The notes under the pieces: model-generated | Told to the model about the DNA's origin: nothing | Seen by the model: only the letters and a program-made list of their open reading frames with translations | Database searches by the model: none | Position numbers and translations under genes: made by a program | Part shown: positions 44,931 to 54,398 of the stretch, one piece after another | Layout: each line of letters opens with the position of its first letter | How positions within the stretch are numbered: position 1 is the first letter of the stretch | Source: SAR116 cluster bacterium AG-447-C21 | GTDB taxonomy: Bacteria > Pseudomonadota > Alphaproteobacteria > Thalassobaculales > Thalassobaculaceae | Assembly (NCBI GenBank): GCA_003212315.1 | Contig: QCQB01000009.1 | Coordinates: 1 to 64,000 of the forward strand | Direction: 5' to 3' | Length of the DNA: 64,000 nucleotides

Positions 44931-46619
44931 ATGCTGGTTCAAAGTTATAGTCATGGGGCGAGCACGAAACCTTTAATTGGTGAGACATTAGGTGTTAACT
45001 TTGACGCAGCAGTAAAAAAATGGGGTGAAAGGGACGCACTCATCGTCCGTCATCAAAATGTTCGATGGAGTTATCTGGAATTACAAGAAAAAGTTAATGC
45101 ATTTGCAGCAGGCTTATTAAATTTAGGCCTCGAACCGGGAGATAGAGTAGGAATTTGGTCCCCCAACAATAGTGAATGGGTCGTTGTTCAATATGCTACT
45201 GCCAAGGCAGGATTAATTTTAGTTAATATTAATCCTGCCTACAGGGTTGCAGAGCTGGAGTATGCGATTAACAAGGTTGGGTGTAAGGCATTGATTTTAG
45301 CCTCAAGCTTCAAATCCAGTGATTATGTAGCAATGGTAGGCGAGTTGGCGCCTGAAATTAGTAAAAGCACACCTGGTAATATTAGCTGTGGTCGTTTGCC
45401 AAGCTTGAACACTCTAATACAGATAGGAGGCAAAACGAATGATGGATATTTTGATTTTGGACAAATACCAGGTCTTGCTTCAGATAAAGATTTTGAACGA
45501 TTAAAAGTCCTATCAGACGAATTACAATTCGATGATCCTATAAACATTCAATTTACGAGTGGAACAACGGGTTTTCCAAAAGGAGCTACTCTCACACATT
45601 TCAATGTGTTAAATAATGGATATTTTACAGGCGAAGGTTTGAAGTTCACTTCAAGTGACAAACTTTGCGTCCCCGTGCCTCTTTATCATTGCTTTGGTAT
45701 GGTTTTGAGTAATGTGGCTGCTCTAACGCATGGCGCAGCTTTGGTTTATCCAGCTGAGGCATTTGATCCGCTGACAGTTCTTGAGACAGTTGAGGCTGAG
45801 CGATGTACGGCACTGCATGGCGTTCCTACGATGTTTATTGCTGAATTAGGCCATCCAAACTTTAAAGAGTTTGACCTCTCTTCTTTACGAACGGGTATTA
45901 TGGCGGGTTCCCCTTGTCCTATAGAAGTCATGCGTCGAGTTGTTGATGAAATGCACTGTAAAGAGATGATCATCGCTTATGGTATGACAGAAACCAGTCC
46001 CATTATCACACTGACCGAAACGGATGATCCAATTGAAAAACAAGTGACAACTGTTGGGCGTATTTCGCCTCATGTAGAGGTAAAAATTATAGATGATACT
46101 GGTTGTATCGTGGAGCCTGGAAAAACAGGTGAATTACTCTCGCGAGGATACAATGTGATGCAGGGTTACTGGGACGATCCCGAACTTACAGCAGAGAGCA
46201 TTGATGTAGCGGGTTGGATGCATACGGGAGACCTGGCGACTATGGATGAAGAAGGGTTCTGTAATATTGTTGGCCGGGTGAAAGATATGGTGATCCGCGG
46301 TGGGGAAAATATTTATCCTCGAGAAATAGAGGAGTATCTGTACCGACATGAAAAAATTAGTGATGTGCAGGTTTTTGGGGTTCCAGATGAAAAATTTGTC
46401 GAAGAACTGTGCGCTTGGATAATATTAAAACCGGAGGAAACTGCAACCGAAGATGATATTAGAGAGTTCTGTAACGGACAAATAGCACATTATAAAATAC
46501 CAAGGTATATACGTTTCGTGGATGCTTTTCCCATGACGATAACAGGTAAAGTGCAAAAATTTGCCATGCGAGATACAATGATTAAAGAATTAGGAATAAA
46601 CCGCATGAAAACTGCTTAA
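44931..46619 (+). CDS. AMP-forming fatty acid/acyl-CoA ligase
   Basis: 562 residues. ANL-superfamily ligase: [70 protein letters not shown] and the C-terminal Lys in [13 protein letters not shown]. Acyl chain unknown; this branch takes medium to long chains. I start at ATG 44931, not 44919, because GGGGGA lies 5 bases upstream and a TATAAT element puts the 5' end of the message near 44920. It is divergent from the TauD-molybdoenzyme operon and may share its operator, so it may activate an acid product of that pathway. Confidence 0.87.
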   Translation: MLVQSYSHGASTKPLIGETLGVNFDAAVKKWGERDALIVRHQNVRWSYLELQEKVNAFAAGLLNLGLEPGDRVGIWSPNNSEWVVVQYATAKAGLILVNINPAYRVAELEYAINKVGCKALILASSFKSSDYVAMVGELAPEISKSTPGNISCGRLPSLNTLIQIGGKTNDGYFDFGQIPGLASDKDFERLKVLSDELQFDDPINIQFTSGTTGFPKGATLTHFNVLNNGYFTGEGLKFTSSDKLCVPVPLYHCFGMVLSNVAALTHGAALVYPAEAFDPLTVLETVEAERCTALHGVPTMFIAELGHPNFKEFDLSSLRTGIMAGSPCPIEVMRRVVDEMHCKEMIIAYGMTETSPIITLTETDDPIEKQVTTVGRISPHVEVKIIDDTGCIVEPGKTGELLSRGYNVMQGYWDDPELTAESIDVAGWMHTGDLATMDEEGFCNIVGRVKDMVIRGGENIYPREIEEYLYRHEKISDVQVFGVPDEKFVEELCAWIILKPEETATEDDIREFCNGQIAHYKIPRYIRFVDAFPMTITGKVQKFAMRDTMIKELGINRMKTA

Positions 46620-46685
46620 CGTTCTGTTTTTGGTTTACATATCAACTTTGTTGGGGTTCCTTTAAATGGTCTCTTCATGTAGATT

Positions 46686-46717
46686 CTATCGGTGCGAGTT
46701 GCTCAACTCGATGATAG
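46686..46717 (+). other. Two-step hairpin before the small charged protein gene
   Basis: CTATC and GATAG outer arms enclose a perfect six-pair inner stem (CGAGTT, loop GCTC, AACTCG) with a small internal loop. No T-run follows on either strand, so it is not an intrinsic terminator. It sits 29 bases before the next start codon and could be a leader structure or an mRNA-stability element. Confidence 0.4.
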
Positions 46718-46745
46718 CTAAAACTCTGGAAAAAAAGGTATAACT

Positions 46746-46898
46746 ATGGCTATCAAAACTAATTATAAGTTTGAAAAAATGGAACGCGATCGACTGAAGG
46801 CCGAAAAGAAAAAACGTCGAATGGAAGAAAAAAGAATGAACCAGTCGAAAGATAAAAATTGCTTTGAAGCTGAACGGGCCCAAGAAAAAGAAGACTAA
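46746..46898 (+). CDS. Small highly charged conserved protein
   Basis: 50 residues, rich in Lys, Arg and Glu, beginning MAIKTNYKFEKMERDRLKAE and probably one helix. ATG follows AAGG with 8 bases of spacing. I recall very similar short proteins (MAIxTNYKFE start) in Rhodospirillales-type genomes; no function is known to me. It sits alone between the acyl-CoA ligase and the ABC exporter on the same strand and is shorter than most gene-finder cut-offs. Confidence 0.7.
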   Translation: MAIKTNYKFEKMERDRLKAEKKKRRMEEKRMNQSKDKNCFEAERAQEKED

Positions 46899-46970
46899 TC
46901 AGACGTCTTAGTTTTAACAGCAAACGTTTTTCTTTTACCTTAAAACTCATTTTAGAAAAAAGAGTGTTCG

Positions 46971-49900
46971 ATGCATTTAGAACTTCGTTTATGGCAATTC
47001 ACTAAAGGTGTCAGATCTCGAATTTTTTATTCTATGATCATTGGGTTACTCTCTTCTGGATTTGGTGTTGCGCGCTTAGCTTTACTCGGTTGGTTAATAG
47101 GAAAGGTGTTTAATGGAGCTTCCGCAATAGATCTGTTAATACCCTCGGCAGCAATTATAGTGGTGATGGTTTTGCGGGGCGTTTTAGAACATTTTCGCAC
47201 CATGATAGCTCACAAAACTGCCGCTCAAGTTCAAAAAAAACTGCGTAAAAACTTATTTGATCATATCACGACACTCGGACCGGCGTATGCTGGAAGTCAA
47301 CGTTCTGGGGCATTGACACTTTCAGTTGTTGAGGGTGTTGAACAATTAGAAACGTATTTTGGGCAATATTTACCTCAGCTATTGATATCGTTTTTTACCC
47401 CTATTCTAATATTTATTTTTGTGGCTTTTATAGATCTCCCGGTAGCAGGTGTACTAGTTGGTTTTGCCTTGCTTGCCTTATTCCTACCAGCATTGTGGCA
47501 CAGCTTTGATGTTAAAAATTCAAAAGGCAGGCAACATGCCTATGCTGTCTTTGCTTCAGAGTTCTTGGATTCAATTCAAGGCTTGGCAACGTTAAAGGCA
47601 TTTGGACAGAGTTCAAACCGTGCAGATTCCCTAGAATTCAAAGCGCGAGATTTATTCAGGAAAACCATGTGGGTTTTGGGTACCAATGTGCTCTCAAGAG
47701 GCATAACCGATTGTTCAATTACGATTGGAGCTGCCGCTGCATTGGCGTTGGGGGCCAGTAGGGTTGTAGATGGGCACATGGAATTAAGTGGATTACTAAT
47801 CATTCTATTAATGGGTGTTGAAATTTTTAGACCAATGCGAGATTTGCGGAGTGTGTTACATCAAGGGATGGTTGGGATGTCAGCAGCGCAGGGCATATAC
47901 GATATATTAGATGCTAAACCCCAGGTGGAAAATAAAAGTTTCAGACCTACTACCGAGCAGTTGACGCCATCAATCTCATTCAGAAATGTCCAATTCAGTT
48001 ATCAAAAGTCTTTAAGGTCAGTTTATCAAGATTTGAGTTTTGATGTTGCTGCGGGTGAATGTTTGGGGGTAGTCGGGCCAAGTGGGTGCGGGAAGTCTTC
48101 ATTGGTAAAACTAATTTTGCGCTTTTTCGATCCACAAGGCGGTATAATAACTCTCGGAGGGGTTGATCTAAAGGAGATGAGCTTTTCGCAAATTAGGGAG
48201 AACATAGCGGTTGTTAATCAGGATACGTTTTTATTTCATGGAACTGTCGGCGATAATATAAGAATGGGACGTCCAGAAGCGAGTGATGAAGAACTTCGCC
48301 TGGCCGCTAAGTCAGCTAATATCGACGAGTTTATTAAATCGTTACCGCAGCAATATGATACTATAATTGGAGAAAAGGGAATTAAGTTATCTGGAGGTCA
48401 ACGACAGAGAGTTGCTATCGCGCGGGCGATACTTCGTGATTCTCCAATTCTTATCCTAGATGAAGCGTTGTCGGCCGTAGATGCAGAAAATGAGGCTATT
48501 ATCCAAGATGCCTTAAATAAACTAATGGTCGGCCGAACTACTATTATTTTAGCGCACCGATTATCCAGTATAATAGATTGCGATCGAATAATTGTTTTAG
48601 ATGATGGCGAGGTTGTGGAAACAGGTATTCATAGAGACTTAATTTCTAGAGAAAGCACATACTCTGCTTTGATGCGAGATCAAGCGATGCAAGCTGGTTC
48701 CGCACATGAAATAAAGGAGGTTGTTACAAGTGTCGATAATTCAAAAATTGATAATCTCGAGAATATCTCTGGAGGGGCAAAAATCCCTGAAACGGAAGGC
48801 GTAATAAAAGCAGAAGGATTGAACTGGTACCAGGTAATCAAATCACTAATGGGTGTAATAATGCCATGGAAAGGACGGCTAGGTCTGACATTCTTTTTTG
48901 GTGTTGCAAGAGTGCTTGCCTACATAGGGGTTGGTGTCGCGAGCGCTTTGATAGTCTTGAGTTTGAAAAATGGTACTGATTATGATCAGTACTTGATTTG
49001 GCTTTGGGTACTTGCACCATTGGCAGGTATTACTCACTGGCTTGAGTCTTGGGTCGCCCACGATATGGCATTTAGATTGTTAGCAGAGATGCGAATTGAT
49101 GCTTTTAGAAAACTTGATGCTCTAGCTCCCTCTTATTTAGTGAGGCGTCGGACCGGGGATCTCATGAACCTAGCTACCCACGATATTGAACTTATAGAGT
49201 ACTTTTTTGCTCATACAGTTGCTCCTGCATTCGTGGCCTTCCTAATCCCCAGCCTAGTACTGATTGTTCTTGGGGCCCAAAGTTTATGGATTGCTGCAGC
49301 ACTTTTGCCGTTTTTAATTGCGGTTGGTTTAAGTCCATTTTTGATGCGTGGAAGCGTTGATAGACTTGGCTCTAAAGCACGTGAAGCATCCGGCGAATTA
49401 GGCGCGTACGCGATAGACTCAATTCAGGGGTTAGGCGAGATAATAACGTTTCAAGGCGAAGAACGCCGAGCCAAAGGTTTTGATAGGCTCGCAGATATGC
49501 ATATAGCACTCCGAATACCTTTCTTCAAACAACTGACTTTTCAACATAGCTTACTAGAGGTTTTGACCGGTTTTGGAGGACTAGCAGTTGTGGTTTCTGG
49601 TACCGTGATGGTTCAGCATGGAGAAGTTAGCTCTGGAATCTTGCCCCTTTTAACACTACTTGCGATGTCTGCATTTTTGCCTGTATCAGAGATAGCACAA
49701 ATAGGCAGGCAACTAGCCGACACACTAGGTTCCACAAGGCGGTATTATGCACTGGAAAATGAACCCATATCCGTTGTGGACGGTCTGGGTGCTCCTGCTA
49801 CAAAGAAATCTGAGGCGAGTTTGGAAATGCAAGGATTGACCTTTTCCTACCCAGGCCAGACGCGTTATGCATTAAAGGATATTAATTTAAAAATATTATC

Positions 49901-50555
49901 TGGGGAGACAGTGGCCCTTGTGGGCACCTCTGGCGCAGGAAAAACAACAACGGCACAGATGTTGATGCGCTTTTGGGATCCTGACGTGGGGCTTATAAAA
50001 CTAAACGGGACTGATTTAAGAGATTATACCCTAGATGATTTGAGAAGCCGAATAGCTCTAGTTGCTCAGGATACCTATTTATTTAATGATACGCTCCAAG
50101 CAAATATCCTAATAGCCAAGCCGGACGCGAGTGAGACAGAACTTAAAAATGCGATAGAGGGTGCCGCTCTTGGTGATTTGATTGCAACATTACCTGACGG
50201 ATTAAATACCGAGGTAGGAGAAAGAGGTACCAGTCTATCGGGAGGACAAAGACAACGCGTTGCCATAGCGAGAGCGTTTCTAAAGAATGCACCTATCCTA
50301 ATTCTAGACGAAGCTACCAGTCATCTCGACTCTGTTAATGAATCTGAGATACGTCGGCAGCTTGATAGGTTAAAGGTAAATAGGACAACCATCATAATAG
50401 CGCATCGTTTATCTACTATCAAAGAAGCAGATCAAATTATCGTGCTCGAAGAAGGTAGTTTAGTGGAAAGCGGAAGACATACTGATCTTATTGAATTAGA
50501 CGGTTTTTATGCAAAACTTGTATCCCGTCAGTTGTCTAGCGTTAGGGTTGGATAA
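46971..50555 (+). CDS. Fused CydDC-like ABC exporter
   Basis: 1194 residues with two complete half-transporters in tandem. Half 1 (about 1-580) has GPAYAGSQRSGALTLSVVEGVEQLETYF as in CydD, Walker A GPSGCGKSS at 369 and LSGGQRQR. Half 2 (about 610-1194) has LAPSYLVRRRTGDLMNLATHDIE as in CydC, Walker A GTSGAGKTT at 985 and a second LSGGQRQR. CydDC exports glutathione and cysteine to the periplasm for cytochrome bd assembly. No cydAB is present, so a thiol-export role is inferred from resemblance; another heterodimer-type exporter is possible. Confidence 0.8.
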   Translation: MHLELRLWQFTKGVRSRIFYSMIIGLLSSGFGVARLALLGWLIGKVFNGASAIDLLIPSAAIIVVMVLRGVLEHFRTMIAHKTAAQVQKKLRKNLFDHITTLGPAYAGSQRSGALTLSVVEGVEQLETYFGQYLPQLLISFFTPILIFIFVAFIDLPVAGVLVGFALLALFLPALWHSFDVKNSKGRQHAYAVFASEFLDSIQGLATLKAFGQSSNRADSLEFKARDLFRKTMWVLGTNVLSRGITDCSITIGAAAALALGASRVVDGHMELSGLLIILLMGVEIFRPMRDLRSVLHQGMVGMSAAQGIYDILDAKPQVENKSFRPTTEQLTPSISFRNVQFSYQKSLRSVYQDLSFDVAAGECLGVVGPSGCGKSSLVKLILRFFDPQGGIITLGGVDLKEMSFSQIRENIAVVNQDTFLFHGTVGDNIRMGRPEASDEELRLAAKSANIDEFIKSLPQQYDTIIGEKGIKLSGGQRQRVAIARAILRDSPILILDEALSAVDAENEAIIQDALNKLMVGRTTIILAHRLSSIIDCDRIIVLDDGEVVETGIHRDLISRESTYSALMRDQAMQAGSAHEIKEVVTSVDNSKIDNLENISGGAKIPETEGVIKAEGLNWYQVIKSLMGVIMPWKGRLGLTFFFGVARVLAYIGVGVASALIVLSLKNGTDYDQYLIWLWVLAPLAGITHWLESWVAHDMAFRLLAEMRIDAFRKLDALAPSYLVRRRTGDLMNLATHDIELIEYFFAHTVAPAFVAFLIPSLVLIVLGAQSLWIAAALLPFLIAVGLSPFLMRGSVDRLGSKAREASGELGAYAIDSIQGLGEIITFQGEERRAKGFDRLADMHIALRIPFFKQLTFQHSLLEVLTGFGGLAVVVSGTVMVQHGEVSSGILPLLTLLAMSAFLPVSEIAQIGRQLADTLGSTRRYYALENEPISVVDGLGAPATKKSEASLEMQGLTFSYPGQTRYALKDINLKILSGETVALVGTSGAGKTTTAQMLMRFWDPDVGLIKLNGTDLRDYTLDDLRSRIALVAQDTYLFNDTLQANILIAKPDASETELKNAIEGAALGDLIATLPDGLNTEVGERGTSLSGGQRQRVAIARAFLKNAPILILDEATSHLDSVNESEIRRQLDRLKVNRTTIIIAHRLSTIKEADQIIVLEEGSLVESGRHTDLIELDGFYAKLVSRQLSSVRVG

Positions 50556-50582
50556 GTACGTTAACAGGAATTAAAATCGAGG

Positions 50583-52052
50583 CTAAATTTTATCTAAAGG
50601 ATGAATGGGACGCTCGAGTTTTTCATAATTGACTTTAGCAATATTGACGCGTGTCGGCCCTGGTGTATCCGCTGTAAAAATTTGAGTGGCATATGGACCG
50701 AAGGTAGCTCGGAAATGGGATGGTGACTTTACAAAAACTAGTTTTGCTTGCGTTAAATCAAGTCCTACGGAGGTAAACTGTCCCGTATCCCATTCCAGAC
50801 CACTGATAGACCGAACAGCAATTCTTATTGAGCCAATTTCCAAAACAGCTGTGAGGCCAAAGTTCATTTCTGCGCCTTCTAATCCAGCCGACATTTTGAA
50901 TATACCATTGGTTATTGTTTTAACGATTGCTTCAATCTCCAACGGGGTTCCGTCATTGTGAGATAGGCTATGTCCTAATCTGGTTTTAATTTTAGATCCG
51001 ATACCGAGCTTTGCAGCTAAACTGGCAGCTGGTGCGTCAACTAAAGTAATATATATTAATCCTGGGTTTTTATCCGCGTTCAATCTTAAGAGCGTTTTTA
51101 ATACTGTTATACCATCGCCTGCCGCGCCGCCACTTGTCGCATCTCCGCAGTCTGCAACTACGGCGGTGCCTGGTATGCTTAAGCCTCTCATTATTGCATC
51201 ATCTAGGCTATCTAAATCCGGCAACAGGGAATCTCTTAATTCCCAAGCGATATCGCTCAATGTGTCAGCGTGAAACTGAGCTGCATTAATATTACCATCA
51301 GCACACACTAAAGTTGCAAATCCTAAAGCTTTAAAGTCGAGCCACGGCTGAACCATGAAATACGATGCTGCTAGGACTTCTTTATCATTTTCCATCCGCC
51401 TTGCTTCTGCAACAACCTCAGTCATGGGACCTTCCGTGGTTCGACCACTTACTGGGCTAATTATCATAGGTTTTTTTGATAATGCCATAACAGGTTTTAT
51501 TTTACCTGAAATAGTATCGATTAGGATTTGGGCTGTTTTTTGACCTGTCGTAAACATATCAATATGCGGATAGCTCTCATAACCCACAAAAAAAACATTT
51601 TTTTGAAGCATTTGTGGTGTTATGTGGGCGTGCAAATCTAATGAAACCCCGATTGGGGTTTCCTCTGGTAGGAGTTGGCGAACAGTATTTAATATTTCAC
51701 TTTCACAATCTTCTTGGTCTTCGGCAGCCATACTCCCGTGCAGCGCTAATAATAATCCATCAAGTTTACCAGCAGATTTCATTTCTTGAACGAGCAACGT
51801 TAAAAGGATATCGAAGCATTCACGCGTCAACGGTCCGCCGCATGATCCATGGGTTGCTATCAAGGGAATGGGAGTTGCGTTGTTTATTTCTAAAACATTC
51901 AGCATGCCAGTCAATTCAATTTTAACTGAATCAAGCTCTTTTAGAACATCTTTCCCTTGTCTTATATATTGAGCTGAAAAATGATCGAGAGTCGTTTTAA
52001 AAGGAACGAATGTGTTGGACTCCTGAATGATTTGTGCAAGGCCAATCCTCAT
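50583..52052 (-). CDS. M81-family metallopeptidase (MlrC-like)
   Basis: 489 residues. The MlrC family is named after the microcystin-degrading peptidase. Zinc-site candidates are in SLDLHAHITPQM and YESYPHIDMF; IIQESNTFVPF near the start, ALHGSMAAE and the C-terminal FVKSPSHFRATFGPYATQIFTADTPG are typical blocks. No signal peptide, so cytoplasmic. GGGAG is 8 bases before ATG. It lies 76 bases after livF on the same strand and probably hydrolyses a peptide-like or amide compound imported by that transporter; microcystin itself is not implied. Confidence 0.88.
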   Translation of the reverse strand: MRIGLAQIIQESNTFVPFKTTLDHFSAQYIRQGKDVLKELDSVKIELTGMLNVLEINNATPIPLIATHGSCGGPLTRECFDILLTLLVQEMKSAGKLDGLLLALHGSMAAEDQEDCESEILNTVRQLLPEETPIGVSLDLHAHITPQMLQKNVFFVGYESYPHIDMFTTGQKTAQILIDTISGKIKPVMALSKKPMIISPVSGRTTEGPMTEVVAEARRMENDKEVLAASYFMVQPWLDFKALGFATLVCADGNINAAQFHADTLSDIAWELRDSLLPDLDSLDDAIMRGLSIPGTAVVADCGDATSGGAAGDGITVLKTLLRLNADKNPGLIYITLVDAPAASLAAKLGIGSKIKTRLGHSLSHNDGTPLEIEAIVKTITNGIFKMSAGLEGAEMNFGLTAVLEIGSIRIAVRSISGLEWDTGQFTSVGLDLTQAKLVFVKSPSHFRATFGPYATQIFTADTPGPTRVNIAKVNYEKLERPIHPLDKI

Positions 52053-52128
52053 CCTTTTACTCCCAAAATGAAAAAAGTGATGCTATCTTCACATTTGTGG
52101 GTGATTCGAAAAAAACGAGTCGTTTATT

Positions 52129-52941
52129 TCAACTAAGCCAACGTTTTTTGCGACGATAATGCTTAACGTCTTTAAAACTCTTTTGATCGCCTTGCGAAAT
52201 ACCCAAATAGAACTCTTTAACATCGTCGTTATCAGCGAGTGCTTTCGCATCACCTTCCATAACTATACGTCCATTTTCTAGTATATAACCTGTTTTGGCG
52301 TAGCGTAGAGCAATGGAAGCATTCTGTTCGGCAAGCAGAATTGATACCTGTTTCTCTGTATTTAACAAGGCTACGATCTCAAAAATTTCCTCAACCAACT
52401 GTGGGGCTAGTCCCATAGACGGTTCGTCTAGTAACATTAATTTGGGTCTTGCCATTAATGCTCTTCCAATAGCCACCATTTGTTGTTCTCCGCCAGATAT
52501 GTATCCAGCTAAGGATTTAAATCTTTCCTTAAGTCTAGGAAAGTATCCGTACACCATCTCTAGATCTTCTGAGATACCTTTTCTATCCCCACCTCTGGTG
52601 TAGGCGCCAGTCATTAGGTTCTCTTCAACTGTGAGATGTTCGAAACAGTGCCGGCCCTCCATAACCTGAATAACCCCGCGCTTTACTAAGTCGCTTGGTG
52701 TTAGAGACTGTATTTCCTGATTTTCGTAATGTATGGAACCTTTGGTGACCTCGCCACGCTCCGAACTCAAAAGATTTGATATTGATTTAAGTGTTGTTGT
52801 TTTACCTGCTCCGTTGGCACCGAGGAGGGCTACAATTCCCCCCTCCGGTACCTCTAGAGATACGCCTTTTAATACGAGGATAACGTGGTTGTAGATAACC
52901 TCGATATTATTGACAGATAATAGGTTCATTTTGTCGTTCAC
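52129..52941 (-). CDS. livF: Branched-chain-type ABC transporter ATPase LivF
   Basis: 270 residues. Walker A GANGAGKTT, Q-loop region VMEGRHCFEHLTVEENL, signature ISGGEQQM and Walker B LMLLDEPSMGLAPQLVEEIFE identify LivF. The C-terminus carries about 25 extra basic residues (YRRKKRW). The start is GTG 52941 with GAGGA 5 bases upstream; ATG 52929 is in frame but lacks a site. Last transporter gene of the operon, after the binding protein. Confidence 0.93.
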   Translation of the reverse strand: MNDKMNLLSVNNIEVIYNHVILVLKGVSLEVPEGGIVALLGANGAGKTTTLKSISNLLSSERGEVTKGSIHYENQEIQSLTPSDLVKRGVIQVMEGRHCFEHLTVEENLMTGAYTRGGDRKGISEDLEMVYGYFPRLKERFKSLAGYISGGEQQMVAIGRALMARPKLMLLDEPSMGLAPQLVEEIFEIVALLNTEKQVSILLAEQNASIALRYAKTGYILENGRIVMEGDAKALADNDDVKEFYLGISQGDQKSFKDVKHYRRKKRWLS

Positions 52942-53000
52942 TTCGTTCCTCGCTTATCGTTTAAAACTGAGTATTATTGACTCCGTGAACCCAATAATCA

Positions 53001-54314
53001 TTAACTGCAAGACTTTGGAGTGATGTTATTTTCCTTCGCAAACTTAGCTGCGTCAGCTTCCATCAATGGACGAACCAGATCTTTCATAACTGGGATCCAA
53101 TCACTTACAACCTTCCAGGTCTTGGTGTTTGCATTCCATTGTTGAAATAGAACTGGGTGCCCACCCTCGTGGTCATTACAGGTTACTTTAATTGGGGGAT
53201 ACCCAGGTAAGCCAATGCGTTTCCAATCAGCTGCTGTGACATTAGTATTCTCATAACCCCACTGCATCTGTTCGCCATTTGGAACCTTAACATTGAAATG
53301 TTTTTGAGCATTTCTTACTGCTTCAACAACAAATACATGGTTTAACATTCCACGGATATACAGCACTTCTCCAGTTCGGCTAAGCTCACCACCCCCGAGA
53401 CCTTTGTCATATACATGCTTTTTGATATCCGCATGTAACGGTGTTCCCCCACCAGGTGTGTGGAACGTTGCTGCGATATAACCATTGGCTTTAGCGCCGG
53501 ATGGTAGCACATCATTTTCCGAACCCGACCACCAGTTTCCAATAAATCTATCCATTGGGAAACCTTGAGCGGCGGCTTCTTTTACAGCCACTTGATTCAT
53601 AACACCCCAACCAGACATAAAAATCCAATCTGGCTTTTTGCGCCGTATTTGAAGCCATGTCGCCTTCTGTTCTTGACCTGGGTGATCTACAGCTAGAAGG
53701 GTAAGATCAAATCCAAACTTCTCAGCCATCACTTTCAAAGTTGGATTAGCTTCTTTTCCGTAGGCAGAGTTATGATAGATATGAACAATCTTTTTGCCCT
53801 TTAGTGAATTCAATCCGCCTTCTTTACCCGCTATGTAGCTAATAACTGCAGTAGCTTGCGACCAGTAGGTAGCAGGAAAATTAAAAACCCATGGAAAAAC
53901 GGACCCTACAGCGGCAGAAGTTCTACCATACCCCATGGTTAGAAGCGGAATGTTGTCTTTGTAACTCTTAGGAATCAATTGGTATGTAATTCCGGTTGAA
54001 TTTGGAATTACGGTGACTGGTTTCTTGGATTTTAACTTCTCATAACACTCCACACCAACTTTGGTGTTATAACCAGTTTCACATTCCTCATGCACAATCT
54101 TTACACCGTTAATGCCGCCATCGCGCTCATTAATGAGTGTAAGATAGTCTTTCATCCCGTTAGCAAATGGGATTCCGTTTGGTGCATAGGGACCGGTTCT
54201 ATATACTAGCCCTGGCACAAAGATTTGTTCGGCGGCTATAGCTATTTCCGTGGCCACCATCGTGGTGAGGCCAAGCCCGGTCAAGACACCGATACCAAGT
54301 CGCTTGATATTCAT
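53001..54314 (-). CDS. Periplasmic substrate-binding protein of liv-type ABC transporter
   Basis: 437 residues. A signal peptide (1-27, cut near AIA-AEQ) sends it to the periplasm. The type I binding fold follows: GPYAPNGIPFANGMKDYLTLIN, KGKKIVHIYHNSAYGKEA, KPDWIFMSGWGVMNQVAVKEA. Similar proteins accompany liv operons paired with acyl-CoA ligases. Ligand unknown; an aromatic or aliphatic carboxylate is as likely as leucine. GGGAGAAGAGA precedes ATG. It sits between livM and livF. Confidence 0.9.
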   Translation of the reverse strand: MNIKRLGIGVLTGLGLTTMVATEIAIAAEQIFVPGLVYRTGPYAPNGIPFANGMKDYLTLINERDGGINGVKIVHEECETGYNTKVGVECYEKLKSKKPVTVIPNSTGITYQLIPKSYKDNIPLLTMGYGRTSAAVGSVFPWVFNFPATYWSQATAVISYIAGKEGGLNSLKGKKIVHIYHNSAYGKEANPTLKVMAEKFGFDLTLLAVDHPGQEQKATWLQIRRKKPDWIFMSGWGVMNQVAVKEAAAQGFPMDRFIGNWWSGSENDVLPSGAKANGYIAATFHTPGGGTPLHADIKKHVYDKGLGGGELSRTGEVLYIRGMLNHVFVVEAVRNAQKHFNVKVPNGEQMQWGYENTNVTAADWKRIGLPGYPPIKVTCNDHEGGHPVLFQQWNANTKTWKVVSDWIPVMKDLVRPLMEADAAKFAKENNITPKSCS

Positions 54315-54398
54315 TCTCTTCTCCCTGTTGGTTTAAATTTTTATAATTATTTTTGTTTATTATATATTCAGATTTAAACTACCGTTCTCCCAACTATC

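Noticed and set aside
46971-50555. Two separate ABC genes with a missed stop
   Set aside because: The frame is continuous, with a linker of normal composition and no internal start with a ribosome site that I could see.
50583-52052. Microcystin degradation (mlr) cluster
   Set aside because: Only the MlrC-type M81 protein is present; no mlrA or mlrB, and M81 proteins are widespread outside microcystin degraders.
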